Positions 52,590 through 62,168 of a DNA stretch of 64,000 nt are shown in pieces. The translations under genes were made by a program, and so were the position numbers. This DNA comes from SHWC01 sp050173345 (lineage in GTDB: Bacteria > Pseudomonadota > Alphaproteobacteria > UBA828): the NCBI GenBank assembly GCA_050173345.1, contig JBFXKW010000013.1, positions 1-64,000 on the forward strand. Reading direction: 5' to 3'. The notes under the pieces were generated by a model that did not search any database, had not been told where the DNA came from, and was given only the letters and a program-made list of their open reading frames with translations. Each line of letters begins with the position of its first letter. The first letter of the stretch is position 1.

Positions 52590-55523
52590 ATGTGGGACGA
52601 CGTATTTCTTCTGTTCATACTCGTCCTTCCTTTCCTAGGCAGCCTCATCGCAGCATTTCTCCGGGCCAACGCGCGCAACGCCGAGGCCTGGCTCGCCGGC
52701 GCGGTCGCGCTGTGCGGGGTGATCTTCGCCGGCGGCTTCTACCCTGCCGTCGCGGACGGCGGCGTCGTCCGCTACGAGGTGGAATGGCTGCCCTCGCTCG
52801 GCATCAATTTCGCGCTCAGGATGGACGGCTTCGCCTGGATGTTCGCCGCGCTGGTGACGGGCGTCGGCTTCCTCGTCGTGATCTATGCGCGCTACTACAT
52901 GTCGCCGGCCGACCCGGTGCCGCGCTTCTTTTCCTTCCTGCTCGGCTTCATGGGCTCGATGCTCGGCATCGTGCTCTCCGGCAACCTGATCCAGCTCGTC
53001 TTCTTCTGGGAGCTGACCAGCCTCTTCTCCTTCCTCCTGATCGGCTACTGGCACAACAACGCGCGGGCGCGCGAGGGCGCGCGCATGGCGCTCACCGTGA
53101 CCGCGACGGGCGGGCTCTGCCTGCTCGGCGGCGCGCTCGTGATCGGGCACATCGTCGGCAGCTACGACCTCGACCAGATCCTGATCTCGGGCCACGAGAT
53201 CCGCTCGCATGACCTCTATCTTCTCGCGCTCGTCCTCGTCCTGCTCGGCGCGCTGACCAAGAGCGCGCAGTTTCCGTTCCAGTTCTGGCTGCCGCGCGCG
53301 ATGGCCGCGCCGACCCCGGTATCGGCCTATCTCCATTCCGCGACCCTGGTGAAGGCCGGCGTGTTCCTGCTCGCGCGGCTCTGGCCGGTGCTGGCCGGCA
53401 CCGACGAGTGGTTCTGGATCGTCGGCACGGTCGGCCTCTGCACCTTCCTGCTCGGCGCCTATTTCGCCATCTTCCAGCAGGACCTGAAGGGCCTGCTCGC
53501 CTACTCGACGATCAGCCATCTCGGCCTGATCACGCTGCTGCTCGGCCTCGGCAGCCCGCTCGCAGCAGTCGCCGCTATCTTCCACATGATGAACCACGCC
53601 ACCTTCAAGGCGTCGCTCTTCATGGGCGCCGGCATCATCGACCACGAGACCGGCACCCGCGACATCAGGCGGCTGAGCGGCCTCTACCGCTTCATGCCGA
53701 TCACGGCGACGCTCGCCATGGTGGCGGCCGCCGCCATGGCGGGCGTGCCGCTGCTCAACGGCTTCCTCTCCAAGGAGATGTTCTTCGCGGAGACCATAGA
53801 GACTCATGGCGACACCGCGCTCGATGCCGTGCTGCCCTATGCCGCGACCTTGGCCGCCATGTTCAGCGTGGCCTATTCGCTGCGCTTCATTCACCAAACC
53901 TTCTTCGGCCCGGCGCCGGCCAACCTGCCGCGCACGCCTCATGATCCGCCGCGCTGGATGCTGGTGCCGGTCGCCTCCCTGGTGGCGATCTGCCTCGTGG
54001 TCGGCATCGTGCCGGCGCTCACCATCGGGCCGGTGCTCAAGGTTGCCGTCCACGCCGTGCTCGGCCCGGACACGCCGGCCTACAGCCTCGCCATCTGGCA
54101 CGGCTTCACCCTGCCCCTCCTGATGAGCGTGGCCGCGCTCGCGGGCGGCGCGCTGCTCTACCTCGCCCTGAACCAATACCTGCTGCGCGCCATCGCGGGC
54201 TCGCCGCTGCTGCGCCGCTTCAACGCCCAGCGCATCTTCGACCGGCTGATGGTCGCCCTCTCCTGGCGCGCAGCGAAAGGCGCGTCCAACCTGATGGGCA
54301 CGCAACGCCTCCAGCCGCAATTGCGGCTGCTGGTCAGCGTCGCGATCGTCGCCGCGCTCGGGCCGCTCTATCAGCGCGGCGTGCAGGGCGGCGGCATCTC
54401 CGCCGCCGGCCTCGACCCGATCTTCGCGCTGCTCTGGGCGGTCGGCGCGATCTGCGCGCTCGGCGCGGCCTATCAGGCCAAGTTCCACCGGCTCGCCGCG
54501 CTCGTCCTGATGGGCGGCGCCGGGCTCGTCACCTGCATCACCTTCGCCTGGTTCTCCGCGCCCGACCTCGCCCTGACCCAGCTCCTGGTCGAGATCGTCA
54601 CCACCGTGCTGCTGCTGCTCGGCCTGCGCTGGCTGCCGAAGCGCTTCGCGATCGCGGGCTTCGACGCCAGCCCCGAACTGACGGCCCGGCTGCGCCGGCT
54701 GCGCGACCTCGGCCTCGCGGTGATCGTGGGCGGCGGCATGGCGGCGCTGTCCTACGCGGTGATGACCCGGTCGATGCCGGACAGCATCTCGCGCTATTTC
54801 GTCGAGCGCGCCTATACCGAAGGCGGCGGCGCCAACATCGTCAACGTCATCCTGGTCGACTTCCGCGGCTTCGACACCTTCGGCGAGATCACCGTGCTCG
54901 GCACCGTGGCGCTCACCGTGTTCGCGCTGCTGCGCCGCTTCCGCCCGGCGCCTGACAACGTCGCCAAGCCCGAGCAGCAGATGGCCCGCCTGGCGCAGGC
55001 CGGCCAGCGGAGCGGCGGACGCTGGGAAGACGTGCTCGCCGACACGCTGCTGGTGCCTGCGCTGATCATGCGCCTGCTCTTCCCGGTCATCGCGACCATG
55101 GCGATCTACCTCTTCATGCGCGGCCACGACCTGCCGGGCGGCGGCTTCGTCGCCGGGCTCACCATGTCGATCGCCTTCATCCTGCAATACATGACCGGCG
55201 GCACCCGCTGGGTCGAGACGCGCCTCACCATCCTGCCCGTCTTGTGGATCGGCCTCGGCCTCACCTTCGCGGTCGGCACCGGGCTCGGCGCCTGGCTGTT
55301 CGGCTTCCCCTTCCTCACCTCGTACGCCACCTATGCCGAGCTTCCGGTCATCGGCACCGTGCCGTTCTCCACCGCCATCATCTTCGACCTCGGCGTGTTC
55401 ACGCTGGTGGTCGGCGCGACCGTGCTGATCCTGATCGCGCTCGCCCACCAGTCGGTGCGCAGCCATCGCGCCGCCAAGACCGAGACGCCGTCGCCGCTCG
55501 CGGTCGCGGCGGGAGGCGACTGA
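52590..55523 (+). CDS. mrpA: Mrp-type cation/proton antiporter subunit A, fused to subunit B
   Basis: The 977-residue protein contains the NuoL-like proton-channel domain (FRMDGFAWMFAAL-type motif, HSATLVKAGVFLLARLWP at the channel, HMMNHATFKASLFMGAG), a linker and, from about residue 820, the MnhB domain (FLFMRGHDLPGGGFVAGLTMSIAFILQYMTGG). The AB fusion is the PhaAB form found in Sinorhizobium. The complex exchanges Na+ or K+ for protons and supports alkali or salt tolerance. It heads a tightly overlapping operon with C to G. The ATG has gagagggg 15 bases upstream. Confidence 0.95.
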   Translation: MWDDVFLLFILVLPFLGSLIAAFLRANARNAEAWLAGAVALCGVIFAGGFYPAVADGGVVRYEVEWLPSLGINFALRMDGFAWMFAALVTGVGFLVVIYARYYMSPADPVPRFFSFLLGFMGSMLGIVLSGNLIQLVFFWELTSLFSFLLIGYWHNNARAREGARMALTVTATGGLCLLGGALVIGHIVGSYDLDQILISGHEIRSHDLYLLALVLVLLGALTKSAQFPFQFWLPRAMAAPTPVSAYLHSATLVKAGVFLLARLWPVLAGTDEWFWIVGTVGLCTFLLGAYFAIFQQDLKGLLAYSTISHLGLITLLLGLGSPLAAVAAIFHMMNHATFKASLFMGAGIIDHETGTRDIRRLSGLYRFMPITATLAMVAAAAMAGVPLLNGFLSKEMFFAETIETHGDTALDAVLPYAATLAAMFSVAYSLRFIHQTFFGPAPANLPRTPHDPPRWMLVPVASLVAICLVVGIVPALTIGPVLKVAVHAVLGPDTPAYSLAIWHGFTLPLLMSVAALAGGALLYLALNQYLLRAIAGSPLLRRFNAQRIFDRLMVALSWRAAKGASNLMGTQRLQPQLRLLVSVAIVAALGPLYQRGVQGGGISAAGLDPIFALLWAVGAICALGAAYQAKFHRLAALVLMGGAGLVTCITFAWFSAPDLALTQLLVEIVTTVLLLLGLRWLPKRFAIAGFDASPELTARLRRLRDLGLAVIVGGGMAALSYAVMTRSMPDSISRYFVERAYTEGGGANIVNVILVDFRGFDTFGEITVLGTVALTVFALLRRFRPAPDNVAKPEQQMARLAQAGQRSGGRWEDVLADTLLVPALIMRLLFPVIATMAIYLFMRGHDLPGGGFVAGLTMSIAFILQYMTGGTRWVETRLTILPVLWIGLGLTFAVGTGLGAWLFGFPFLTSYATYAELPVIGTVPFSTAIIFDLGVFTLVVGATVLILIALAHQSVRSHRAAKTETPSPLAVAAGGD

Positions 55524-55867
55524 TGGAGCTCGTGCTCGCGCTCGGCATCGGCGCGCTCGCCGGCTCGGGCGTCTGGCTGCTGATGCGGCCGCGCACCTAC
55601 CAGGTGATCATCGGCCTGTCGCTGCTCTCCTATGCGGTCAACCTCTTCATCTTCGGCATGGGGCGGCTGCGCATCGACGCCCCGCCGATCCTCGAGCCCG
55701 GCACGATCGGCGATCCCGCGCAGCACGACGACCCGATTCCCCAGGCACTGGTGCTGACCGCGATCGTCATCGGCTTCGCGACCACGGCGCTCTTCCTCGT
55801 GGTGCTGCTCGCGACGCGCGGGCTGACCGGCACCGACCATGTCGACGGCCGGGAGAGGAAGCGATGA
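55523..55867 (+). CDS. mrpC: Mrp antiporter subunit C
   Basis: The 114-residue NuoK-like protein has three helices with TYQVIIGLSLLSYAVNLFIFGMG and the later PIPQALVLTAIVIGFATTALFLV. The start is the ATG overlapping the mrpA stop (tgatg). It completes the membrane arm with MrpD. Confidence 0.94.
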   Translation: MELVLALGIGALAGSGVWLLMRPRTYQVIIGLSLLSYAVNLFIFGMGRLRIDAPPILEPGTIGDPAQHDDPIPQALVLTAIVIGFATTALFLVVLLATRGLTGTDHVDGRERKR

Positions 55868-57510
55868 GCGGCGCGCTGAGCCACCTCATCCTCGCCCCCA
55901 TCGTGCTGCCGCTGGTCGCCGGCACCCTGATGCTGCTGTTCGACCGGCGCCGCCGCTCGCCGAGGGCGGCGATCGGCCTTTCGGCCGTCATCGCGCTCAT
56001 GGCGACCGCGGCTACCCTGCTCTATCTGAGCTGGACGGAAGATGCCGGGGCCGCCTTCCGGCCGAGCGTCTACCTGCTCGGCAACTGGCCGGCGCCGTTC
56101 GGCATCGTCCTCGTGCTCGACCAGCTCTCGGCGCTCATGCTGGTGCTGACCAGCATCCTGGCGCTTGCCTCGCTCGTCTTCTCGCTGGCGCGCTGGCACC
56201 GCGCCGGCGTGCATTTCCACCCGCTCTTCCAGTTCCTGCTGATGGGGCTGAACGGCGCCTTCCTGACCGGCGACCTGTTCAACCTGTTCGTCTTCTTCGA
56301 GGTGACGCTGGCGGCGTCCTACGGCCTGGTGCTGCACGGCTCAGGGATAAACCGCGTCAAGGCGGGCATGCACTACATCGCGATCAACCTGACCGCGGCC
56401 GCGCTCTTCCTGGTCGGCGTCAGCCTGCTCTACGGCGTCACCGGCACGCTCAACATGGCGGACCTCGCGGTGCGCGCGGCGCAGGTCAAGCCCGAGGACC
56501 GCATGCTCTTGGAAACCGGCGCAGCGCTGCTCGGCGTCGCCTTCCTGGTCAAGGCCGGCATGTGGCCGCTCGGCTTCTGGCTGCCGACCGCCTACACGGC
56601 GGCGAGCCCACCGGTCGCCGCAATCTTCGCGATCATGAGCAAGGTCGGCGTCTATGCGGTGCTCCGGCTCTGGCTCCTGCTGTTCGGCAATGGCGGGAGC
56701 GAATCCGCCGGCTTCGGCGCGGACTGGCTGCTCTATGGCGGCATGATGACGATCGTCTTCGGCATGATCGGCATCCTGGCCTCGCAGGACACGGCGCGGC
56801 TCGCCGGCTTCACGGTGCTTGTATCGTCCGGGACGCTGCTCGCCGCGATCGGCACCAACCAGGTCGGCGTCACCGCGGGCGCGCTGTTCTACCTGGTCAG
56901 CTCGACCATCACGATCAGCGCCTTCTTCCTCCTGATCGAGCTGGTCGAGCGCGGCCGCGGCTACGGCGCCGACATCCTCGCCGTCACCAGCGAGGCGTTC
57001 GGCGAGGGAGACGAAGCCGAGCTGCCGGACGAAGACGAGGCCGGCACGCCGATCCCCGCGACCATGGCGGTGCTCGGCATCGCCTTCCTGTGCTGCGCGG
57101 TGCTGCTGTCGGGCGCGCCGCCGCTCTCGGGCTTCATCGCGAAGTTCGCGGTGCTCTCCGGCCTGTTCCACTTCGGCGAGGAAGTGGGCGCCGGCGTCAT
57201 CAGCGCCCAGAACTGGGCGTTCGTCGTCCTCCTCATCGTCTCCGGCCTCGCGGTCCTGATCGCCATGATCCGCGCCGGCATCCGCTCGTTCTGGAGCCCG
57301 GTCGAACGCGAGGTGCCGCGGGTCGGCGTGGTCGAGATGGCGCCGGTCGCGGCCCTGCTCCTGCTCTGCGTGACCATGACGGTGCAGGCCGGCCCGGTGA
57401 TGCGCTACATGGAGGCGACGGCGCGCTCGCTGCATGACCCGGTGCGCTATGTCGAGGACGTGCTGTCGGCGCCGCGCGTCGCTGCCAGCGACGCGGAGGC
57501 CGGGCCATGA
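55864..57510 (+). CDS. mrpD: Mrp antiporter subunit D
   Basis: The 548-residue NuoM/N-like protein has HPLFQFLLMGLNGAFLTGDLFNLFVFFEV, the family signature and Lys in GLVLHGSGINRVKAGMHYI, and LGVAFLVKAGMWPLGFWLP, the proton-channel motif. An acidic cytoplasmic insert (EAFGEGDEAELPDEDEAGT) lies between helices. The start overlaps mrpC (atga) and the end overlaps mrpE by 4 bases. Confidence 0.95.
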   Translation: MSGALSHLILAPIVLPLVAGTLMLLFDRRRRSPRAAIGLSAVIALMATAATLLYLSWTEDAGAAFRPSVYLLGNWPAPFGIVLVLDQLSALMLVLTSILALASLVFSLARWHRAGVHFHPLFQFLLMGLNGAFLTGDLFNLFVFFEVTLAASYGLVLHGSGINRVKAGMHYIAINLTAAALFLVGVSLLYGVTGTLNMADLAVRAAQVKPEDRMLLETGAALLGVAFLVKAGMWPLGFWLPTAYTAASPPVAAIFAIMSKVGVYAVLRLWLLLFGNGGSESAGFGADWLLYGGMMTIVFGMIGILASQDTARLAGFTVLVSSGTLLAAIGTNQVGVTAGALFYLVSSTITISAFFLLIELVERGRGYGADILAVTSEAFGEGDEAELPDEDEAGTPIPATMAVLGIAFLCCAVLLSGAPPLSGFIAKFAVLSGLFHFGEEVGAGVISAQNWAFVVLLIVSGLAVLIAMIRAGIRSFWSPVEREVPRVGVVEMAPVAALLLLCVTMTVQAGPVMRYMEATARSLHDPVRYVEDVLSAPRVAASDAEAGP

Positions 57511-57998
57511 TCAGGCGCTGGCTGCCCTTCCCGCTGCTCTCGGCCTTCATCTTCGGCATGTGGCTGCTGCTCAACCAGAGCCTGTCGTCCGGCCATCTCA
57601 TCCTCGGCGCGGGACTCGCCATAGGTGGCGCGCTGTTCGTGACGGCGCTCGCGGTGCCGCGCATCCGCCTGCGCCGCCCGCTTGCGCTGGCGAAGCTCCT
57701 GGCCGTCGTGCTGCGCGACATCATCCGCTCCAACATCGCGGTGGCGCGCATCATCCTCGGGCCCCGCCTGCCGAACGAGATCTCGGGCTTCGTCGACGTG
57801 CCGCTCGAGCTGCGCGCGCCCTACGGCCTCGCGCTGCTCGCCATCATCATCACGGCGACGCCGGGCACGCTCTGGGTGAGCTTCGATTCGCGGCGGGGCA
57901 TCCTGACCATCCACGTGCTCGACCTGGTCGACGAGAACGCCTGGATCAGGCTGATCAAGCATCGCTATGAAAGGTTATTGAGGGAGGCCTTCGAATGA
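57507..57998 (+). CDS. mrpE: Mrp antiporter subunit E
   Basis: The 163-residue protein has two N-terminal helices and a cytoplasmic part with ALAKLLAVVLRDIIRSNIAVARIIL and TLWVSFDSRRGILTIHVLD, typical of MnhE/PhaE. It overlaps both neighbours by 4 bases. Confidence 0.94.
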   Translation: MIRRWLPFPLLSAFIFGMWLLLNQSLSSGHLILGAGLAIGGALFVTALAVPRIRLRRPLALAKLLAVVLRDIIRSNIAVARIILGPRLPNEISGFVDVPLELRAPYGLALLAIIITATPGTLWVSFDSRRGILTIHVLDLVDENAWIRLIKHRYERLLREAFE

Positions 57999-58276
57999 GC
58001 GCGGCGGTATTGAGCTGGGCGCTGGTGGCGGCGCAGATCATGCTGGTGATGGCCATGGCCTGCGCGGCCTTCCGCCTGATCAGGGGGCCGCGTGCGCAGG
58101 ACCGCATCCTCGGGCTCGACACCCTCTACGTCAACGCCATGCTGTTCCTGATCGCGCTCGGCATCAGCGACGGCAACACGCTCTATTTCGAGATCGCGCT
58201 CATCATCGCGCTGCTCGGCTTCGTCGCGACCGTGGCGCTCGCAAAGTTCCTGCTGCGGGGCGAGGTGATCGAATGA
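57995..58276 (+). CDS. mrpF: Mrp antiporter subunit F
   Basis: The 93-residue protein has three helices, with AFRLIRGPRAQDRILGLDTLYVNAMLFLIALG carrying the conserved Asp of MrpF. It overlaps mrpE and mrpG by 4 bases each. Confidence 0.94.
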   Translation: MSAAVLSWALVAAQIMLVMAMACAAFRLIRGPRAQDRILGLDTLYVNAMLFLIALGISDGNTLYFEIALIIALLGFVATVALAKFLLRGEVIE

Positions 58277-58632
58277 TGATGCACGAGATCGACCTGCCGG
58301 CCTGGGCCGCCTGGCTCACCGCGCTGCTCGTGGTGCTCGGCGCGGGACTCACCCTGATCGGCTCCTTCGGCCTGATCCGGCTCGGCGACTTCTTCCAGCG
58401 CGTCCACGCGCCGACGCTCGGCACCACGCTCGGCGCCGGCGCGCTGCTGCTCGCCTCGATGATCTGCTTCTCGGTGCTCGAGACGCGCCTCGTCCTGCAC
58501 GAGGCGCTGCTCGCCGTGTTCGTGACCGTGACCACGCCGGTGACGCTCATCCTGCTCGTCAAGGCCGCCCGCAGCCGCCCCGACGATGAAGCCGCCCCTC
58601 CCGCCCCCGACGCGAAGGACGAAGCCGGCTGA
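58273..58632 (+). CDS. mrpG: Mrp antiporter subunit G
   Basis: The 119-residue protein has three helices and the MrpG signature GSFGLIRLGDFFQRVHAPTLGTTLGAGALL. It is the last gene of the seven-function (six-gene) operon; 83 bases separate it from comM, so read-through is possible. Confidence 0.94.
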   Translation: MMMHEIDLPAWAAWLTALLVVLGAGLTLIGSFGLIRLGDFFQRVHAPTLGTTLGAGALLLASMICFSVLETRLVLHEALLAVFVTVTTPVTLILLVKAARSRPDDEAAPPAPDAKDEAG

Positions 58633-58715
58633 TACCGGGCCTCTCGGCCGGCGCGGCCTCCCTCGACTTCCCTGCGCCGATCGGCCCATGATGGCCGGCG
58701 AAGGGTGGGGAGCCG

Positions 58716-60236
58716 ATGGTCGCGCACATCAACACGGTGGCCTTCCAGGGCATCGAGGCCGCGCCGGTCGACGTGCAGGTGCATATCGGCTCGGGGCTGC
58801 CCGCCTTCGCGGTGGTCGGCCTGCCCGACAAGGCGGTCGGCGAATCGCGCGAGCGGGTCCGCGCTGCGCTCAGCTCGCTCGGCCTCTCGCTGCCGCCGAA
58901 GCGCATCACGGTCAACCTCGCGCCGGCCGACATCCAGAAGGAGGGCAGCCATTACGACCTGCCGATCGCGCTCGCGCTGCTGGTCGCGATGGACGTGCTG
59001 CCGGGCGAGGAGCTCGCGGGCTATGCCGCGCTCGGCGAGCTTGGCCTCGACGGCGCCTTGATCCCGGTGGCGGGCGTGCTGCCGGCGGCGATCGCGGCCA
59101 ATGCCGCGGGCCTCGGCATCGTCTGCCCTTTCGCCAATGGCGGCGAGGCGGCCTGGGGCGGCGGCAAGGAGGTGCTCGCGCCGAAGACGCTGCTCGCCCT
59201 GATCAACCACTTCAAGGGAACGCAGCTGCTCGGCCGGCCCGAGCCGGTCTTCGTCGATGACGGCAGGGACTATCCCGACCTTCGCGACGTGAAGGGGCAG
59301 GAGACCGCCAAGCGCGCGATCGAGATCGCGGCGGCCGGCGGCCATCACCTCCTGATGATCGGGCCGCCCGGCGCCGGCAAGTCGATGCTGGCCTCGCGGC
59401 TGCCCGGGCTGCTGCCGCCGCTCGAGCCCGAGGAGGCGCTCGAGGTCAGCCTGATCGCCTCGGTCGCGGGCAAGCTGGTCGACGGCCGGCTGACGCGGCG
59501 CCGCCCGTTCCGCGAGCCGCACCACTCGATCTCGATGCCCGCTTTGGTCGGCGGCGGCCTGCGCGCGAAGCCGGGCGAAGTCTCGCTCGCCCATCAGGGC
59601 GTGCTGTTTCTCGACGAGCTGCCCGAATTCCCGCGCCAGGTGCTGGACGCGCTGCGCCAGCCGATCGAGGCCGGGCGCGTCACGGTCGCGCGGGCCAACG
59701 CGCATGTCAGCTACCCGAGCCGGTTCGGCCTGATCTGCGCGATGAACCCGTGCCGCTGCGGCTACCTGTCCGATCCTTCGAGGGCGTGCTCGCGGGCGCC
59801 CAGATGCGCGGTCGACTACCAGTCGCGCATCTCGGGGCCGCTCTATGACCGCATCGACCTGCATGTCGAGGTGGGCGAGCTCTCGGCGGGCGACCTGGCG
59901 TTGCCGCCGCCGGCCGAAGGCTCGCGCGAGGTCGCGAACCGCGTCGCGCGCGTGCGCGCCGCGCAGGCCGCCCGCTACAAGGAGCGCGGCGCGTTCCCGA
60001 AGGTGCGCACCAACGCCGAGGCCGAGGGCGAGCTGCTCGAAGCCGTGGCGGCGCCCGACCAGGCCGGCAGGAGCCTGCTCGGCGAGGCGGTCGACCGGCT
60101 CAAGCTCTCCGCCCGCGGCTATCACCGCGTGATGCGCGTCGCGCGCACGCTTGCCGACCTCGACGGCTCGCCCGGCGTCAAGCGGCTCCACATCGCCGAG
60201 GCGCTCTCCTACCGCCGGATCGAGCTGCCACGCTGA
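58716..60236 (+). CDS. comM: ComM/YifB-type AAA+ ATPase (Mg-chelatase family)
   Basis: The 506-residue protein has an N-terminal Lon-like domain (PAFAVVGLPDKAVGESRERVRAALSSLG), Walker A GPPGAGKSMLASRLP, Walker B LFLDELPEFPRQVLDALRQP, the sensor motif CAMNPCRCGY and the C-terminal Mg-chelatase domain (LKLSARGYHRVMRVARTLADLDG). ComM proteins are hexameric helicases that drive branch migration in natural transformation. No other competence gene is nearby. A short GC hairpin follows the stop, without a T tract. Confidence 0.93.
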   Translation: MVAHINTVAFQGIEAAPVDVQVHIGSGLPAFAVVGLPDKAVGESRERVRAALSSLGLSLPPKRITVNLAPADIQKEGSHYDLPIALALLVAMDVLPGEELAGYAALGELGLDGALIPVAGVLPAAIAANAAGLGIVCPFANGGEAAWGGGKEVLAPKTLLALINHFKGTQLLGRPEPVFVDDGRDYPDLRDVKGQETAKRAIEIAAAGGHHLLMIGPPGAGKSMLASRLPGLLPPLEPEEALEVSLIASVAGKLVDGRLTRRRPFREPHHSISMPALVGGGLRAKPGEVSLAHQGVLFLDELPEFPRQVLDALRQPIEAGRVTVARANAHVSYPSRFGLICAMNPCRCGYLSDPSRACSRAPRCAVDYQSRISGPLYDRIDLHVEVGELSAGDLALPPPAEGSREVANRVARVRAAQAARYKERGAFPKVRTNAEAEGELLEAVAAPDQAGRSLLGEAVDRLKLSARGYHRVMRVARTLADLDGSPGVKRLHIAEALSYRRIELPR

Positions 60237-60370
60237 GGCGCCGCTTCGCGGCGTGCGCACGAAGACACGGATTTCTTCCTTGAACCGCCGCGTTGCCGGC
60301 GGGCCATGATGCCGCTTCCTTACGAGGTCGTCCGGCAAGCGCCGGACCGGTTGAGGCGGGAGGGATCGCG

Positions 60371-60718
60371 ATGGCCCGGGCCGATTTCAACATGATTCGC
60401 TTCGATCAGGAGTTCACCGCCGGTTCGCCCTCGGCGACCAAGCAGTTCCCCATCGAGGGAAACGCCGTGCCGATCGACGACGCCTACCTGCTCATCCAGG
60501 TTCAGGGCGTCGCATCGCCCCATGCGATCCAGATCAACGGCACGGTGCTCGAGGCCGGCGGCCTGGTGCCGGCGCCGGGCAGCAGCCAAGCCTGGCGCGT
60601 GGGCATGAACCGCATTCCGCCCGGCATCCTCAAGCTAGGCGCGAACACGATCACGATCGTGCGGCACGGCAATGACGATTTCCGCGTCGGTTGGGTCGTG
60701 GTGAACTGGCGGGAATAG
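60371..60718 (+). CDS. Small beta-rich protein, jelly-roll-like, function unknown
   Basis: The ATG at 60371 has an RBS gcgggaggga and encodes 115 residues without signal peptide: a beta-rich sequence with AYLLIQVQGVASPHAIQINGTVLEAGGLVP and LKLGANTITIVRHGNDDFRVGWVVVNWRE. The pattern of an 'I-x-I-N-G' strand followed by a 'L-G-x-N-x-I' strand is common in galactose-binding-like beta-sandwiches. I do not recognise the family. Confidence 0.6.
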   Translation: MARADFNMIRFDQEFTAGSPSATKQFPIEGNAVPIDDAYLLIQVQGVASPHAIQINGTVLEAGGLVPAPGSSQAWRVGMNRIPPGILKLGANTITIVRHGNDDFRVGWVVVNWRE

Positions 60719-60910
60719 CCGACGCGCCTCCGCCTTGCCGCGGTCGATCCTGATGGCCTTCATGCGCTTCCTCCGATGCGCGTGAGACGGCCCTCCCCTC
60801 AAGGGTCAACCTGGAGCGGATTCGCACCCGCGCGCGAAGGGTTCTTTCCGCACCGGCCCACTCGTCACGCGTGGGCCGGTTTCAGGCTTCCGGGAGGACG
60901 CCGCCTTTCA

Positions 60911-61002
60911 TCGTCATGCCCCGCGAAGGCGGGGCATCCAGGGGCAACGGCAGGGCGTTTTCAAGGACTCCTGGATCGCCCGGTCAAGTCGGGCGATGAC
61001 GA
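60911..61002. repeat. Palindromic intergenic repeat, family A, copy 5
   Basis: TCGTCATGCCCCGCGAAGGC at the left, GGTCAAGTCGGGCGATGACGA at the right. It fills most of the gene-free interval 60719-61024, which holds nothing else that I can identify, and separates convergent genes. Confidence 0.85.
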
Positions 61003-61024
61003 TGAAAGACGAAGCGCCCGATCG

Positions 61025-62062
61025 TCAGTGCGCGGGACGGGCGGCGGGCACGATGGCGAGTTCGAGCCGCTCGGGCAGGCGCAGCACGCTGAGCCGGGTC
61101 GCCATGCCGATGCGCTCGGCGGTCAGGCCGCGATGCAGCGCATCGATCCCGGCGACGGGTTCCCCACCGAATCCGACGATGAGGTCGCCGACCTTGAGGC
61201 CGGCCTTGGCGGCCGGGCTCTCCGGCTCGATCGAGGCGACGCGCACCGCGGTTTCGGCGGCCAGCTCGTGATGACGCACGATGCGGCGCGGCAGCGAAAC
61301 GGTCTGCCCGGCGAGGCCGATATAGCTGCGCCGCACCTTGCCATGGCCGATCAGCTCGGCGACCACGAAGGCCGCCGTGTTGCTCGCGATGGCGAAGCAG
61401 ATGCCCTGGCCGGCGCGGATGATCGCGGTGTTGACGCCGATGATCGCGCCGTCCGCGCTGACCAGCGGGCCGCCGGAATTGCCGGGGTTGAGCGCGGCGT
61501 CGGTCTGCACGATGTCGTCGATCAGCCGGCCCGTGCTGGAGCGCAGTGAGCGGCCGAGCGCGCTGACCACGCCGGCCGTCACCGAGTACTGGAAGCCGAA
61601 CGGGTTGCCGATCGCGACGGCGAGTTGGCCGACCCTGATCTTGCTCGAATCGCCGAACGACGCATAAGCGAGGCCGTCGGCATGCAGGCGAAGCACGGCA
61701 AGGTCGGTGTCGGGGTCGTCGCCGACCGGATAGGCGGTCAGCGTGCGGCCGTCGGTCAGGGTCGCCTCGATCGAGGCAGCGCCGTGCACGACATGGCTGT
61801 TGGTCAGCACGAAGCCGTCCGGCGTGATGATCACGCCGGAGCCGGTGCCCATCGGCGTCTCGCCGTTCGGGCCGCGGCCACGGTTGCGGAACGTCACGGC
61901 GAGATGCACCACGGCGGGCGCGACGCGCTCGACCGCGCCGACCACGGCGCGCGAATAGGCGTCGAGCAGCGCGGCGTCCGAGGCCGCGTCGCTCTGCGGC
62001 GCCTCGGCGGGCGCCGGAGCGTCGGAAGAGGAATAGCGTTCGTCGAGGACGAGGTCGAACAT
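61025..62062 (-). CDS. S1C-family (HtrA/DegP-like) serine protease with one PDZ domain, no signal peptide
   Basis: The 345-residue protein has a trypsin-like domain with the triad His in TNSHVVHG, Asp in DPDTDLAVLRL and Ser in ALNPGNSGGPLV, then a PDZ domain (VASIEPESPAAKAGLKVGDLIVGFGG). HtrA proteases normally carry a signal or anchor, but this protein starts MFDLVLDERY from an ATG with RBS gggaggg and shows no hydrophobic segment, so it appears cytoplasmic or is secreted in another way. It resembles the short HtrA-like group found in several alphaproteobacteria. Confidence 0.9.
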   Translation of the reverse strand: MFDLVLDERYSSSDAPAPAEAPQSDAASDAALLDAYSRAVVGAVERVAPAVVHLAVTFRNRGRGPNGETPMGTGSGVIITPDGFVLTNSHVVHGAASIEATLTDGRTLTAYPVGDDPDTDLAVLRLHADGLAYASFGDSSKIRVGQLAVAIGNPFGFQYSVTAGVVSALGRSLRSSTGRLIDDIVQTDAALNPGNSGGPLVSADGAIIGVNTAIIRAGQGICFAIASNTAAFVVAELIGHGKVRRSYIGLAGQTVSLPRRIVRHHELAAETAVRVASIEPESPAAKAGLKVGDLIVGFGGEPVAGIDALHRGLTAERIGMATRLSVLRLPERLELAIVPAARPAH

Positions 62063-62168
62063 GGCGACCCTCCCACAGCATTCAAGTGATTTCAGGGAAT
62101 CAGATGTCGTCGCAGCCGGGCGCCCGTTCAAGGGGCGCATGGCCGGCCCGCGCCCGACGCCGAGCCGT

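Noticed and set aside
52635..55466. A 943-codon open frame antisense to mrpA
   Set aside because: It is a by-product of very high GC: the translation is a run of Arg, Glu, Asp, His and Ala with no hydrophobic core, while the plus strand encodes a complete, well-known membrane protein. The same applies to the long frames antisense to dnaJ, dnaK, the AmpG-like gene and pstA.
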